DNA of 64,000 bases from Earliella scabrosa (taxonomy: Eukaryota > Basidiomycota > Agaricomycetes > Polyporales > Polyporaceae): positions 806,001-870,000 of the forward strand of contig JABYQQ010000003.1 in NCBI GenBank assembly GCA_022605405.1, given 5' to 3'. Below the pieces are notes generated by a model. The model searched no databases. It had not been told where the DNA came from and was given only the letters and a program-made list of their open reading frames with translations. The position numbers were made by a program, and so were the translations under genes. Below are positions 45,826 to 58,350 of this stretch, one piece after another; the first letter of the stretch is position 1, and the number at the start of each line of letters is the position of its first letter.

Positions 45826-48290
45826 TCATGAGTCCACGTCTGCTGCGGCAACCTTTTTCCGACCGCGGCCTCCTCTCCGCCCACGAGGGGTCGACTCTCC
45901 GCCACCGCCGCGTCCGCCTCGTTTCCTTCCACGGGTAGACGTGACCACAGGCGGGGGGTCGTCGTCACCATCACCGCCGAACCCAGCCTGCGCCGTCGAC
46001 GGTTGTCCCCCGAAGAACTCGTCGCCCTCCTCGTTCCACAAGTCGACTGCGGCATCGGTACCTGCTGGCCTCTTGCCTGCTGCTTTTGCGGACATGGCCC
46101 CGCCAGAACCGAGGTTTGCATTGGCAAGCTGGTCGTCGTTGAGCAGGAGCTGTACAATCTCGTTTGGCTTCGCGACATCGGTGAAGGTCTTGTTCCCGAC
46201 GACGATGTCTTGGACCTGAACGCGAAGTCAGTATCAAATCAAAAGTGGACTCGATACCAGACACTTACATCCTTCTTCACCCTGGCGAGTTGCACGATCC
46301 GTTCATCTATCGTCCCCTTCGTGATCAACCTGTATACCGTGACCTGGCGCGTTTGGCCGAGACGGTGGGCACGATCCATAGCCTGTGCGTCGTTGGAGGG
46401 GTTCCAGTCGTGGTCGTAGAATATAACGGTGTCGGCAGCCGTCAGGTTGATACCCAGACCACCAGCACGGGTACTCAGGATGAAGATGAAGATGTCGGGC
46501 CTGGAGACGATCATCAACAATGGCGCTCGCGTCCGCATGGTTGAGGTAAACGCACCTCGTTTGCCACTCCATAACCATGTCGCGACGATCTTCCAGCTTG
46601 GACGAACCATCGAGACGCAGATACTTGTACTGACGGAAGATGAGATACTCCTCCATAAGGTCCATCATGCGTGTCATCTGGAAGTAGATCAAGCAACGAT
46701 GGTCCCCTGCTTTGAGTTCCTGGAGGAGAGCGTCTAGTTTTGCGAGCTTGCCGGAGTCGTAGATAAGTCTCTTCGCTTCCGGTACTTGCATCGGTGACAG
46801 AGGAAGCTGATCCAAGGGGGAACTGCCAAACAGGCCGGAGACAGGGATGTCACCGACTTCCTGGCGGTACCTGGAGCACGCAAGCTCCGAGTCCCACATG
46901 TGCTGAGGCATACCATACAGAGCAAGGGACTCTTCCGGTGCCTCAACAATCTGAGCTTGACGTTCGACGAAGGTACGGTCGGCACTATACACCGAAATGG
47001 GAGGGGCGACGACCGGAGGAATGAACCACCGCAACTCCGCTCTGGATAAGCATGATGTTGCCCATCTTGACGATGCTATCTCCAACGGGCTGGGCAGCTC
47101 GTCACCAACCTGGACATTACGGAGGTGATCCAACGGAGAGAGCGCATACGGACTCGTTGCGCGAGTCACAGAGTCGAGGTCGCTATCATCGTAGTTAGCA
47201 TAGGGCACTGGAGTCTCGACAGGGCATAAAGTGAACATACTCGGTCAGCATGTCCGTTGGAATCCTTCGGCGCTCCAGTTGCAGAGCACGGATTTGCCGC
47301 GCGAAGGTTGGTAATGAGTGGAAGGCGTGCACTTCGCCAGGGGCAATATCAACAAACTTCAAGAAGGCGAAAGCAGAAGCTGCAAGACAAATTCAGCAGC
47401 TGAACACAAAAGATCACTGTGATTAATATCTCACAATCTTCCTGAAGTGAGCGGTAGATAGCGTCGGTGGACCAGATGTTCATCATCCTCGCCAAAGGCC
47501 CGTCTCCGGTCCGCATGAGCGAGTTCTCCTGAGGGACGTTGACAAGGCCGCCATCTTGCAAAAACAATGTGGGTATCGTGTACTCGATCGGGTTGCGGGT
47601 GGAGTAGGGTAGTTGGACAAAGTCGCCTTCGCGGTTCAACGGGCCAGACCTGCCGAACTCGGAAAAGGAAAATGGCGCGACAACATCGGCGCGCTCGAAC
47701 AGCTCCGGGTGATTGCACACCTTGCGGAACTGCATGACGAGGTTCATCAGTGACCGAGCGGAGTCGGCATCGCCCAGGTTCGCAGCCTTCTCCAACAGGT
47801 CCTGTACAGACACGTTGGCCAGGAGTGCCTTGTACAGACCGCGCTGGCGTGCGCTGAGCTCCACATAGATGTCCTTCTCGATCTGTATTGGCAGTAAACA
47901 TCAGCATTGCGATGTAGGTCTCCAATTGGATCGTACCTTGTCGCTGAGTTCGTTCTGCACATGTCGCTTCACACGACGCAGCATGAACGGTTTCAGGATC
48001 ATGTGCAGACGCCTTAACTGATGCTCGTTCAATCGACTGCCCTTGTTCTCCGCAGCATTCTCGATGTCCTTCGAGAACCACTCATTGAACTCGTCATGAG
48101 AGTCGAACAGGCTGGGCATGATGAAGTGCAGCAGGGCCCACAGCTCTGAGGTTCCATTGAGTATACTTGGTACTGAACATGGGCGGGACGCGACGCACCT
48201 TGCATGGAATTCTGGATCGGGGTACCAGTCAGGAGGAGCCGGTTCCTGCATTGGAAACCAAGCAACGTCTTCCAACGAGCACTGGACGAG

Positions 48291-48321
<31 letters not shown>

Positions 48322-51300
48322 TGTATTGCCACTTCACACGCTGGAAGTACTGCTGGTCTTGCAGAACCTGTCCAGGACAATTAGCAGCTGATCCGGTAGT
48401 ATTCGAACCCAACTCACGAGCTGATAACTTGTGATGAGCACATGGAACGGCGCATCCTGGTCGTAGCTGATCTCCTTCTTGCTCCAGAACTTGCGTAGCG
48501 TCGCACGATCCTTCGGATTGCCCCAGTAAGGCAAGGCCTTCAGCTTGGGCACGAAACGCGTGATCTCCTGCTGCCAATTGTGCAACGTGGAGGCGGGCGA
48601 AACGACAAGGAACGGCCCCCATATGTCATGAGCCTCCGCAAGGTATGCCAATAGCGAGATGGATTGAACGGTCTGCGCGAGCTCTCAATATGCTATTCAC
48701 GAATATGTATATAGTTCTTCCACTCACCTTCCCAAGACCCATCTCGTCTGCGAGGATACCGTTGATACCCTGCTCGTACAGAGTTGCAAGCCAGTTGAGA
48801 CCCTTCAGCTGATACTCCTTGAGCGTCGCCATCAACATCTTCGGCTGAGCGATAGTGAGCTCGCCAGTGAGTGACGTCGGGTTCTGGAAGTTGAGCTCGT
48901 CGGAGTCCACTAATCGGGAGTCAGGAGCCGAACGTTGGCACAGAGAGTGCGATACATACGATCGACAAGCGGGGTCCCCGAGGGAACACCCGTATCTACA
49001 TCCTCGTCGGCCCGGATGTGCGCTTGACGCTTCGCGAGCTTAAGAGCCTCGTTCGTCTTGCGCTCCAGAGCTGCTTGGGTATCGAACTCTTGCGCCCTCT
49101 TCTTGGCCAAGGCAATTGCAGCCTGCGCATTGTTACGGGCGTGTCGGTGCATGTTCGTCTCGTCCTCTGGAGAATATTGTGAGCAATGAGATACTGTAGG
49201 GCTATGGCTGGAGGGCCACTCACCATCATCGAAGTCGATATCCTGCAGCTTGTCAGGCTCGACATCAGCAACACTAGCACCAGCAGGGACGTGGGCCTGC
49301 GCGTCGCCACCCTCCAGTTCAGCAGCTAATGACGGTCGTCAGATGTTGCTCATCCAGAGATATTGAACGAAGTGTACATACTCTTGAGCTTGTTCCCGAC
49401 GAAGTGACTGTACAGCTCGGTCTGGCTGATAAGGAACTCCAGCTTCCTCGCCTGCCTCGCCGCCTCGCGTTTCTCTTCCTCGACCTTGGCACGGTCGATG
49501 GCCTCTTTCTGCTCACGCTTGCGCACATCGCGTTCCTCCTTCTCGTTCTTCTTCCAGAAGACAAGCATCTCGCGCATGAGTCGCTTCGCCTTGGCCTGCA
49601 CGTCCTTTGTTGCCTTGGCTGTCTTCACGAATGGCCGCCGTGCCTGTATAGAGGATAACGTCGCAAGACGGCTCATCTGGGACCGACGGATCTGATAACC
49701 GGTGACATGATACTTGTAGACCTACGACGGTGTAATGCTCAGTGGGGGATAGATCAACGAGAGTTGATAAATGTACCTTCGCGACGTCGCGGCGTGCAAT
49801 GTTCATCCAGACCTTGCGCTGAGCCTCCTCCAGGTTCTTGACCCGCTTCATCATCGCCGCGTCGTCGACCTTCCTTGCTCTCTTCAAAGGTGGAATGGCC
49901 TCGTCCAACTCGTACATCGCAGAGATGTTAGTGGGTGTGGGGGACGGAGGTCGAGAACCAACGGGGGTAGCGTCTCCGGAGACGGATGGTGCAGCAGAGC
50001 CAACACCAAGGAGTTCCTGTGTCGCCGGTGGCAGATTGTCCAGCTTCTTCCGAGGACCAGGCTTCTTGCGTTGTTTTGGTGTGGCGGACACACTGTCTGC
50101 GCTCTGTTCGCGTTGCTTTCCTTTGCCTCGACCTTTCGCGTTCGTGACCAGCTTGTGCGCGGGCGACACACCGATCATTGAGATAGGCTCGTCAATGACA
50201 GACCGCTGATCGTCAGCGAGATCTCCGTTGTCCCTCTCGACCCGTCTCTTCTTCTGCGGGGGACGCATGGCGCTGATTGGTACATCCGAATCGCTATCGC
50301 CGTCCGAAGTAGCGACAGGAGGCCGTTTAGCGACTTCCTTCCCCTTGCCTTTCCGCCGACCACTCGGAGCGACGTCGTCAAAGTCACGGCCGCCCTCATC
50401 TCCCATGTACATGACATCGGAGTGGAAGTCAGGATGTCCAACCTCATACACGTCAGACGATGGGGAGGGGGCACGCATCTTGAGCAGCAATGGCTCGTCT
50501 TCGATGGGAGGCGGAGGCGGCAATGGAGGTGGGGGTGGAGGAATCCGCGCAAGTCTATCCCTGTAGTGGTGGGACATCCGGTAGGCCGTGATGGAGTCGC
50601 GTTCCTTTGAGTAGTCATGTAATGAGCATGCAGGCCATCAGCACTGTGCTGGCAACTCACTATGATCCAGCGAGAAAACCAGGCATCGACTTGCTTCTGC
50701 CTTTTGTGGGTCTCTATGATATAGTTACCGAGCTCCGACCACCAGAGGTCCGGGCAATCCTCCAGATCAGACGAAGGTCTCGTCTCTTCATCCGCAGACT
50801 CTGGTGGTTCCTCCGTGGGCGTATCCTCCACCACCTCCGAGGCGGGTGTCGCGTTCCGGTGCTGCTGGCGCGTCCGGGGAGTACGACGCAATTGCTGAAG
50901 TGACATGGCTCAATGACACATGGTACGGCGGAGGAAGTCGAACACGACACTTACGCGTTTCTGTCCCGGAGGCTGGTAGTCCTCATCGTCATCTGGCAGC
51001 TTCCTCTTTCGTAGCACCCTTCCATTCCCCTCCACCGCGTCCTCCTTCTGCCTTGCACCGACCGGAGTTCCATTCGATATACGCGGCGAAGGCGTCGCAC
51101 TTTCCTCTTGCTCTGCATAGTACGTGCTGCTCGGGCCAGACGGGATGTCGTCGGCCTGGAGCCTGTCGCCGTTGTGGTGCTCCCACTGAGCTGGACTATG
51201 ATATGAGCCCGACTGGTGCTGGTATGGGTACTCGCGTGCGCCAGGCGCCGGTTCGACTTCGTGTCCGGCGGAATGTGAACGAGGCTCCCGATGGAGTGAA

Positions 51301-51443
51301 GGCTGGGGAGAGACGGACACCATTGGCGCAGCCGGCTGGGGAGCGACGACCAAGATTGGGCCGCCATTGGTCGCTGGGGGCTGCGAGGGGGGAGCGGGGG
51401 AGTGGACGGGGGGATCGTCGTTGAGGATATGCTTGAGCGACAT
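45826..51443 (-). CDS. INO80: Chromatin-remodelling ATPase INO80
   Basis: A multi-exon gene of roughly 1,600 residues. The frame opens upstream, but the first ATG is at 51443 ([18 protein letters not shown]). The N-terminal third is disordered with basic nuclear signals ([15 protein letters not shown]). A DBINO domain lies at about 49350-49750 ([53 protein letters not shown]). SNF2 ATPase motifs: [20 protein letters not shown] with DEMGLGK near 48730-48810, [15 protein letters not shown], and [15 protein letters not shown] near 48290. The insertion between lobes (47000-47900) is long, as in INO80. The second lobe has [37 protein letters not shown] and [19 protein letters not shown]. The tail is Gly/Arg-rich. 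The complex slides nucleosomes and exchanges H2A.Z at promoters and damage sites. Confidence 0.95.
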
Positions 51444-52077
51444 TGTCGGGGGGAGGGGCGGGCGACGTGGTGCGTGCAAAGATGGGCTTGAATAAATAGG
51501 TTTGCTTCCGTGGACTGCTGGACAGGCTGTGAAGCGCCCAAGGATGACACACTGAACAACAAGCCCAGACAGCCCCGTGGACGAGTTGACGAATCGGGCG
51601 GAGTGTGCGAGTGCGGGTGTGTCGCGGGTGTCGCTCGCGGCGCACGACGGTCGGGGCAGACGAGGAGGAGACGGGGAGAAAGGCTAGGCAGGAATGATGA
51701 GGGGCCGGGCCCGAAGAGCCACGGCTATCCCGCAATTTGCCCAGCGAGCAGTCTCATAGGATTTCGTCTTGCTACAAATATGTCCATATCCCTTTTTGGG
51801 TCCCCCATGCCGCCCCTTCTCTCCTCCACCGTGTCACACTCGCCGCCCCTGTCACACCCCCACCCCCACCCCCGAATGCTGCCCGCGTCTGCCCACGACG
51901 CCCTACAGGCTGTCAGTCTACATACACATTCAGTGCCGCCGCTCGCCCGCCAGCAGACCATGCAACGTCGCCCGCGCCATCGCGCGCGATCTCGTCCACT
52001 CGTCAGATCGTCGCCGAGTTGTCATTGTCACATCATATACGTCCGCACTATGACCCAAAATGATATGACATAGCATC
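51444..52077. promoter_or_regulatory. INO80 promoter and fumarase 3' end
   Basis: About 630 nt. The minus strand has a TATTTATTC element near 51488-51496, about 45 nt upstream of the INO80 start. A short CCCCCA repeat occurs at about 51858-51874. The open frame at 51510-52073 is unsupported. Confidence 0.45.
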
Positions 52078-54242
52078 TCACGCCTCATCCGGGTACAACA
52101 TCAACTCCGGACGGACTTTCTGGTCAAACTCCTCTGGGGTCAGGAAGCCAAGAGCAACGGTCGCTTCCTTCAGCGTTGTGCCCTCCTTGTGGGCCTTCTT
52201 CGCGCACTTCGCAACATCTGCCCAAGACAATTAGTCTCCGTTGCTTCGTACACAAAGAACGGCAAGAACGCACTGTCGTATCCAAGATGACTGTTGAGGA
52301 TCGTCGCAAGCATAAGCGACTCGTGTAGAAGGGTGCTGATGCGCTTCTCGTTCGCCTGGATACCCACGACGCAGTTCTTTGTGAACGAGCGCGAGGCTGT
52401 TGAAGGCGTTATTACACAACGTGGGCAATCACACAAAGGAACGCACCATCCGACAGAAGCCGGATGCTCTGCAGCACATTCTTGATGATGACCGGCTTGA
52501 ACACGTTCAACTAAAACAATTGTCAGCACCGCCCCGTGATTGTAGTCCAGAGTCTTCCACGCACCTCAAATTGGCCGTTGGAGCCAGCGATGCTGACGAC
52601 CGTGTTGTTGCCCATGACCTGAGCAGCCACCATGGTCATCGCCTCACACTGCGTGGGGTTGACCTTCCCCGGCATGATGCTGCTTCCAGGCTCATTCTCC
52701 GGGAGCTGAAGTTCGCCCAAACCACAACGAGGCCCGGAGCCAAGGTACCGGATGTCGTTAGCAATCTTCATCAACGAAACTGCCACGGTGTTCAGGGCGC
52801 CGTGCGCTTCCACCAGCGCATCGTGAGACGCAAGTGCCTCAAACTGGAGACGATGAGTGAGATGTGATCTACACCTATTGCGGACCATGCGGACTTGCCT
52901 TATTGGGCGCCGTCTTGAACTCGATCCCAGTAAGTTTCGAGATCTCGGCTGCGACCTTTACGTCGAAGCCCTTCTTCGTGTTCAGACCCTGGTGGCAAGT
53001 CAGCCCTGATCGTAGACAAGAAGTGTTCGAGCACTTACAGTGCCGACAGCAGTACCACCCTGAGCGAGGAGGCTGAGACGAGGCAAGACATCCTTGACGC
53101 GCTCAATGCCGTTGGTCAATTGCTGGACGTAGCCACTAAACTCTTGGCCGAGGGTCAGAGGTGTCGCATCCTATACATAGTGTCAGCTAGCGCCCGATAT
53201 GCATTCATATACATCGACCGCACCTGCAAGTGAGTACGGCCAATCTTGATGATGTGCTCGAACTCCTTTGCCTTCGCATCGAGAGCATCCCTCAACTCAG
53301 TAAGGGCGGGGATGAGTGAGCGGTGAATCTCAGTGACAGCAGCAACGTGCATTGCGGTGGGGAAGCTACATGGGGGTGAGCCAATACCCACGATATACTG
53401 TCAGTGCACGTACGTGTCGTTGCTGCTCTGGCTCATGTTGACGTGGTCATTAGGGTGAACTGGCTTCTTGGAACCGCGCTCTCCACCGAGGATCTCAATG
53501 GCACGGTTCGAGATGACCTGTTCATGTGGGGTTAGGGACGAGGCGACGGACGGCGATTGCGATGGCAAGCTTCCTCACCTCATTCGCGTTCATGTTGCTC
53601 TGAGTGCCGCTACCAGTCTGGAAGACCACCAGCGGGAACTCGTCGATCAACTTGCCAGAGATCACCTACCGGATGATGTCAACGGTCTGCTCATACAGTT
53701 GAAGAGAACTACGCAGCGCACCTCATCAGCCGCCTTCTGAATAGCCTCGCCAACCTTTGGGTCCAAGCCATAGCCAACGTTCACGATCGAGGCCGCCTTC
53801 TTCAGCACACCGAAAGCCTTGATCAGAGGTTCCGGCAAACGCTCAGCAGGACCACCGATGTCGAAGTTCTGCAGAGAACTGCACGATCCTACATGAGGAT
53901 TGGCAAACTAAGGAAGAATTCGTTCGACGCACCGTTGTGTTTGTGCCCCCCAGTAACGATCTGCGGGAACCTGGAGCTCACCGAAGGTGTCGCGTTCGAT
54001 ACGGTACTTCTGCTCCTGCAGTCAAGTGTTACCGCTTCGTTCTCCCTCCGCCACGATATGAGAAGAGCGAACCATTAGGGTAGATGAGGTCGAGAACAAA
54101 CGAGTTGAGGGAACCCGGGCGGATTCGAGCTACCGTCATGGATCGGGGTAGGCCGCGCGGGGTAATCACATGAGTACACGTCTAGACTGAGCCTTATTGA
54201 CAAACTCACCAGAGTAGCGCGTGCGAGGCGGATTCCGGCCAT
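52078..54242 (-). CDS. FUM1: Class II fumarate hydratase (fumarase), mitochondrial
   Basis: About 500 residues from more than ten exons. Hand splicing of the first three (from 54242) gives [18 protein letters not shown] then [20 protein letters not shown], an Arg/Ser-rich presequence with no acidic residue except one Glu, typical for mitochondrial import. The mature part reads [76 protein letters not shown] and the fumarase signature [17 protein letters not shown], whose Ser loop is catalytic. The end [18 protein letters not shown] fits the family. The enzyme hydrates fumarate to malate in the TCA cycle. It is divergent from PEX11 across 502 nt. A second, cytosolic form by alternative start is known in other fungi but not shown here. 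Confidence 0.95.
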
Positions 54243-54744
54243 TTTATAGAAGAGAATAATGTAGGGCGAAAGGGTAACGGGTTGCTCTCAGAGCTCTAGT
54301 AGTGTGTGCGAAGCGATGTGCGAGGGACGAGTGGAGGCAGGCGTTGGCGATATATGCGAGACCTTTCGCTGGCGGGGTTGCCGCCTAGTCCCGATCCGTT
54401 TCCCGAATTCTCCCGTAGACGCGCCATTTTCGACCAAATCCCGTCTTCTCCATTTCCGATGGTATTGCGACGGTGTCGAACGGCTAGGAGAGTGTCTCGG
54501 CGAAGGTGCTTGGAGAGGCAGATGGTGAACGTTTGAACAGTGACCTCGCCCGACACCGGCTCTCGACTCGAGTCGCAAGACATGTCGCTTTGGACAATCA
54601 CAGGGCAATAATCATCGGCTCACGTGACCGGGTCGGTGACGTGCATGATTCCCCAGATGCACGCACGGCCGAACCGGAAGCAATCGCCCTACCACACCTT
54701 TCTTGCACTCTCCCACCTCACTCTTCTCAGCTTCGCGCATAGTC
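54243..54744. promoter_or_regulatory. Shared divergent promoter of FUM1 and PEX11 with TCACGTGAC
   Basis: 502 nt between start codons. A strong E-box TCACGTGAC lies at 54620-54628, near the PEX11 side. It matches the RTCACGTG core known for Cbf1-type bHLH factors that control respiratory genes in several yeasts. Regulation of both genes from this site is inferred. Confidence 0.5.
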
Positions 54745-55748
54745 ATGGCTAGCGTCGCGTCTCAAGTCGTTCTCCATCCGGTCACCTCCCAGTCGCTGAA
54801 GGTTCTCAGCACGACCCTCGGGAGGGACAAGGTATGACCTCATACTTCCTGACACTCGTAGCCGACCAGCTCAAGGCTTCGTGAAGCTCTACCGAGGAAT
54901 CCAATACTTCGCGCGTTTCTTCGCTTGGTTGCTGCTCTCTCGAGGCTACAAGATCCAGGCAGCGCGATGGGACGCGCTGAAGTCGCACCTTGCTCTTGGG
55001 CGGAAGCGTAAGTGCCGATCTATCTCCAGCAAGAGACTTCCCCTCAGCATACTTCCCTAGTCATGCGTATTGGCAAGTTCATGGAGAACGCTCAGGCCGT
55101 TCTCAGAGCAATTGCCACGCCTGGAGAAACAGGAGAGCGCATCACTACCATTGGTAGACAGATCGGCTACTTCGGCTACTTGTCTCTGGACAACATTGCT
55201 TGGGTACGATACTTTGCACCTACTTCTCGCATCTCGCCCAACCCTCTCGATATTAGGCCCATGCTATCAAGTTCTACAACTTGAAGCCGTCGACCGCGCA
55301 GAAAATCAACAAGCGGGCCATGCAGTTCTGGTTCTCTGGCATCGTGTTTAGCATCGTGCACGGTCTCCTCAAGGTATGTTCTTTCACACTGGTATATGCT
55401 ATTCTCCCTCACGATTTGTCAGGCTGGGAGACTTGCAAACGAGGTCAAGCAGCTTCAGAACCAGACGTGGGCAGAGAAGAGTCTTGAGGCGGAGCGCGAC
55501 GTCAAGCTTCAGAGTCTCCAGGTCGCTCGCGAAGCCGTTCGCTACCAGTTCATCATGGACCTCCTGGACGTCTGGATTCCGGCGACTAACATTGGTCTAG
55601 TCAACCTCAACGATGGGATTCTCGGTATCTTCGGGTAAGTTGTTCATTCATGGAGGCGTGGTTGTTTGCTGACCGTAGCTGCGATAGTCTCATCACATCT
55701 GTTATGGCTCTTCGTCAACAATGGCTTGCTGCTGCCGGAAAGAAGTAA
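54745..55748 (+). CDS. PEX11: Peroxisomal membrane protein Pex11
   Basis: Six exons, roughly 235 residues, starting MASVASQVVLHPVTSQSLKV at 54745. Splicing at 54831/54887 joins STTLGRDK to LYRGIQYFARFFAW, the conserved amphipathic N-terminal helix region that bends the peroxisome membrane. Later marks are RIGKFMENAQAVLRAIAT, IGRQIGYFGYLSLDNIAW and KINKRAMQFWFSGIVFSIVH, a probable membrane segment. A charged helix (EVKQLQNQTWAEKSLEAERD) is followed by LLDVWIPATNIGLVNLNDGI. The end, spliced after IFG, is LITSVMALRQQWLAAAGKK. Pex11 drives peroxisome elongation and division and influences fatty acid handling. Gene order with fumarase may reflect shared carbon-source control. Confidence 0.93.
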
Positions 55749-55927
55749 GCAGAAATGGTGGCGTGTTAGCATTTACTACGGATATATTACCATTATGTTC
55801 TACTCTTATTCTACAACGCTGGCAAGTCAAACGAGACGTGTACTCGTGAGCAAACGAGACACTGTAGCTGTAGGGTCATAACTTGCGCGAGTGCAGTATG
55901 GCCAGGATGAAACGGACCATACATATG

Positions 55928-56316
55928 TCATGATGATGAAGTAGAAGCGGCGTTCTTTTGCTGTTCGTCCCGTAGCCGCAGGTATTCGGCGCGAACGGCT
56001 GCCATTGCCTCAGGCCCTGTGCTGAAAATGATAGACTTGTCAACATAACGGACTCCATTCTGCAGCAAGTGCACGCGACTGACAACTGGTGCATGCAGTC
56101 TTGTACTGCTTTGAACTTTCCCCTGCACTCCCACGCTACAGAGAATGTTCGTCCTTCTGCGCACTGCGCGAACTCTGGCAGGCCAAGAGTGTCAGAACTA
56201 TGGTATGGAGGAAAAGGAGTACGTTCACCTTTCACAATGGGGTCGCATTCTCTCAGAGCGCTCTCTTTTGTTTTCTTGAGAAGCGTTTCCTCTTCGCGAC
56301 GCGAGAGCGTATTCAT
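55928..56316 (-). CDS. CMC1: Twin CX9C protein Cmc1 (cytochrome c oxidase biogenesis)
   Basis: Three exons, about 96 residues. It starts MNTLSRREEETLLKKTK (56316), then SALRECDPIVKEFAQCAEGR and SVAWECRGKFKAVQDCMHQF, and ends REYLRLRDEQQ-like with AASTSSS. Each Cys pair has exactly nine residues between (ECDPIVKEFAQC and ECRGKFKAVQDC), the twin CX9C fold imported by Mia40 into the mitochondrial intermembrane space. The C-terminal EYLRLRDEQQK matches Cmc1 more than Cox19 or Cox17. Cmc1 helps early Cox1 assembly and copper delivery. An upstream in-frame ATG would add 19 residues with two extra Cys, which is less like the family, so the later ATG was chosen. The gene is divergent from lipoyl synthase and convergent with PEX11. 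Confidence 0.87.
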
Positions 56317-56555
56317 GACAAGCCAGCACCAGATCTCGGAGCACGACGGGCAGGAGGAAGGGGAGGATGGCATGACGGCTCTCCGCGCCGACGCGATTGG
56401 ACGTGATCGAGCGCGCGCCTTGCCTGTAATGGATATGCCGCCGGCAAAGTCATGACAGAGCTCCCCATTGCCACAGGCTGAGGCCGTTTGGTCTGCCTCG
56501 ACCCATCTCTTTCGACTGTTCGACTTGCCTCCTCTTTGCTTTGAGGTTGTCTGGC

Positions 56556-58061
56556 ATGCCTCTTGCAATGTCTCAGCTCTCGACTGCGGCTCGTGTCGCG
56601 CGCACACTCCGGCCACAAGTGCGGTGTCTGGCTACGCCGTCCTCATCCAAGACTACCTTCAGTCAGACTCTGGCCGAGGGGCCTTCGTTTGACGACTTCA
56701 TCGCGGACAGGGTCCCCGACCGCGTTGTGTTGGGCAATGCAAAGACGTGAGTGGGGCGATCACTGCTTGAAACGACATCGCGTTGACAGGCCACCTTGCG
56801 TATAGTCCTAGGCTGCCGTCATACCTCAAGACGAGCATACCTAAAGGCGCTTCCTTCGCTAAGATTAAGAACGATCTACGGGGCCTGAACCTGCACACCG
56901 TTTGCGAGGAAGCGCGGTGTCCAAATATTGGCGACTGCTGGGGTGGAAAGGAGGGTGCTACCGAGGCGGAGGGCCGGAATGCCGCAACTGCCACTATCAT
57001 GGTGCGCTCGTAGTCCTGAACTTTCGTTTCATATTGCTAACGGCATGGGTAGCTCATGGGAGACACATGCACAAGAGGGTGCAGGTTCTGTGCCGTGAAG
57101 ACATCTAGGACGCCCCCTCCTCTAGATCCTCACGAACCAGAAAACACTGCGGAAGCAATCAGCCGATGGGGTTTGGGATACATCGTGTTAACGACTGTCG
57201 ACCGAGACGGTGGGATGAACCTTACAAGTCGCCGTGGCCCGTTCTGACACTATGCTCACAGACCTTGCGGACGGTGGTGCGCATCACTTCGCTGAGACCA
57301 TCATGAAGATCAAGCAGAAGTATGCGATGACAGCATCTCTACCCCTTCTCATGCTTACGTTCATGCCTAGGGCCCCTCAAATCTTGGTTGAGGCATTGAC
57401 TGGCGACTTCGCAGGCAACCTCGACCATGTCGCCGTGGTCGCGAAGTCCGGACTTGACGTATACGCACACAACATCGAGACCGTCGAGGCCCTCACGCCG
57501 TTCGTCCGGGACCGGCGCGCGACGTTCAGGCAGAGTCTCCGAGTTCTTGAACACGCGAAGAAGCAGGGTGTACGTGTGACGAAGACGAGCATCATGCTCG
57601 GTGTTGGTGAGAATGAGGAACAGATCATGGATGCCCTACGAGGTTAGTCCGGAGGTTGTCCTTGCCTTTCTCGCGTTGTTGATCACAAGCCCCTATATCT
57701 TCAGAACTCCGCAAAGTCGATGTTGACGTGGTCACGTTTGGTCAATACATGCGGCCGACGAAGCGTCATATGAAGGTCGATCGGTACGTTGAGCCAGCAG
57801 AGTTTGATCGCTGGAAGCAAGTTGCGGAAGATATGGGCTTCCTATACGTTGCCAGCGGCCCGCTCGTGCGGAGTAGCTATAAGGCAAGTCATATACCCCA
57901 TATAATCACAGCATAACAGTCGTCCTGACCTACATCGTCTCCAGGCAGGAGAGTACTTCATCGAGAACGTGCTGAAAGGCAAGGGTACAGAGAAGCGCTC
58001 AAAGAGGTTGGTAGCAGAGCAGGTCTTGGAGGCGAAGGCAAACGATCAGACCTTGGCATAG
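56556..58061 (+). CDS. LIP5: Lipoyl synthase (radical SAM), mitochondrial
   Basis: Seven exons, about 390 residues. The start at 56556 ([20 protein letters not shown]) gives a presequence rich in Arg/Ser; the next Met, at 56568, is a possible alternative. Family marks: [19 protein letters not shown]; the auxiliary [4Fe-4S] motif [13 protein letters not shown]; the radical SAM motif [12 protein letters not shown], restored by splicing; [53 protein letters not shown]; and the [15 protein letters not shown] end with its conserved Ser (RSSY) that binds the auxiliary cluster. The enzyme inserts two sulfurs into octanoyl groups on lipoyl-domain proteins such as H protein, PDH and KGDH. Its length is normal. 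It is divergent from CMC1, another mitochondrial gene, across 239 nt. Confidence 0.95.
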
Positions 58062-58350
58062 ATCCTACTATTGTATAGCTCTTTCTAGTTCGTATACTTG
58101 TAGCTCGCCTCGTCATAATACGCGCCATCTCGCAACAATTGAGGCAGACTGGAGGTGAAGTTGGCGTCCTAAGCGCTCTCCCTTTCTGGATTGGAGACTG
58201 GAGTCTGGCTCCGAGCCTGGTGAAACTCCGCCTTCGGCAAATACCGGTCGGGGTCGTATGGAACTGACGCTGTGAACCTTATTTTTCTGCCAGTACACCG
58301 ACCCAAAACTCACCGCCAGCCTCGTCCTCGGCCTTGCCCCTCGCAACAAA

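Noticed and set aside
51510..52073. 187-codon plus-strand frame upstream of INO80
   Set aside because: Composition-driven frame across a promoter with a CCCCCA repeat.
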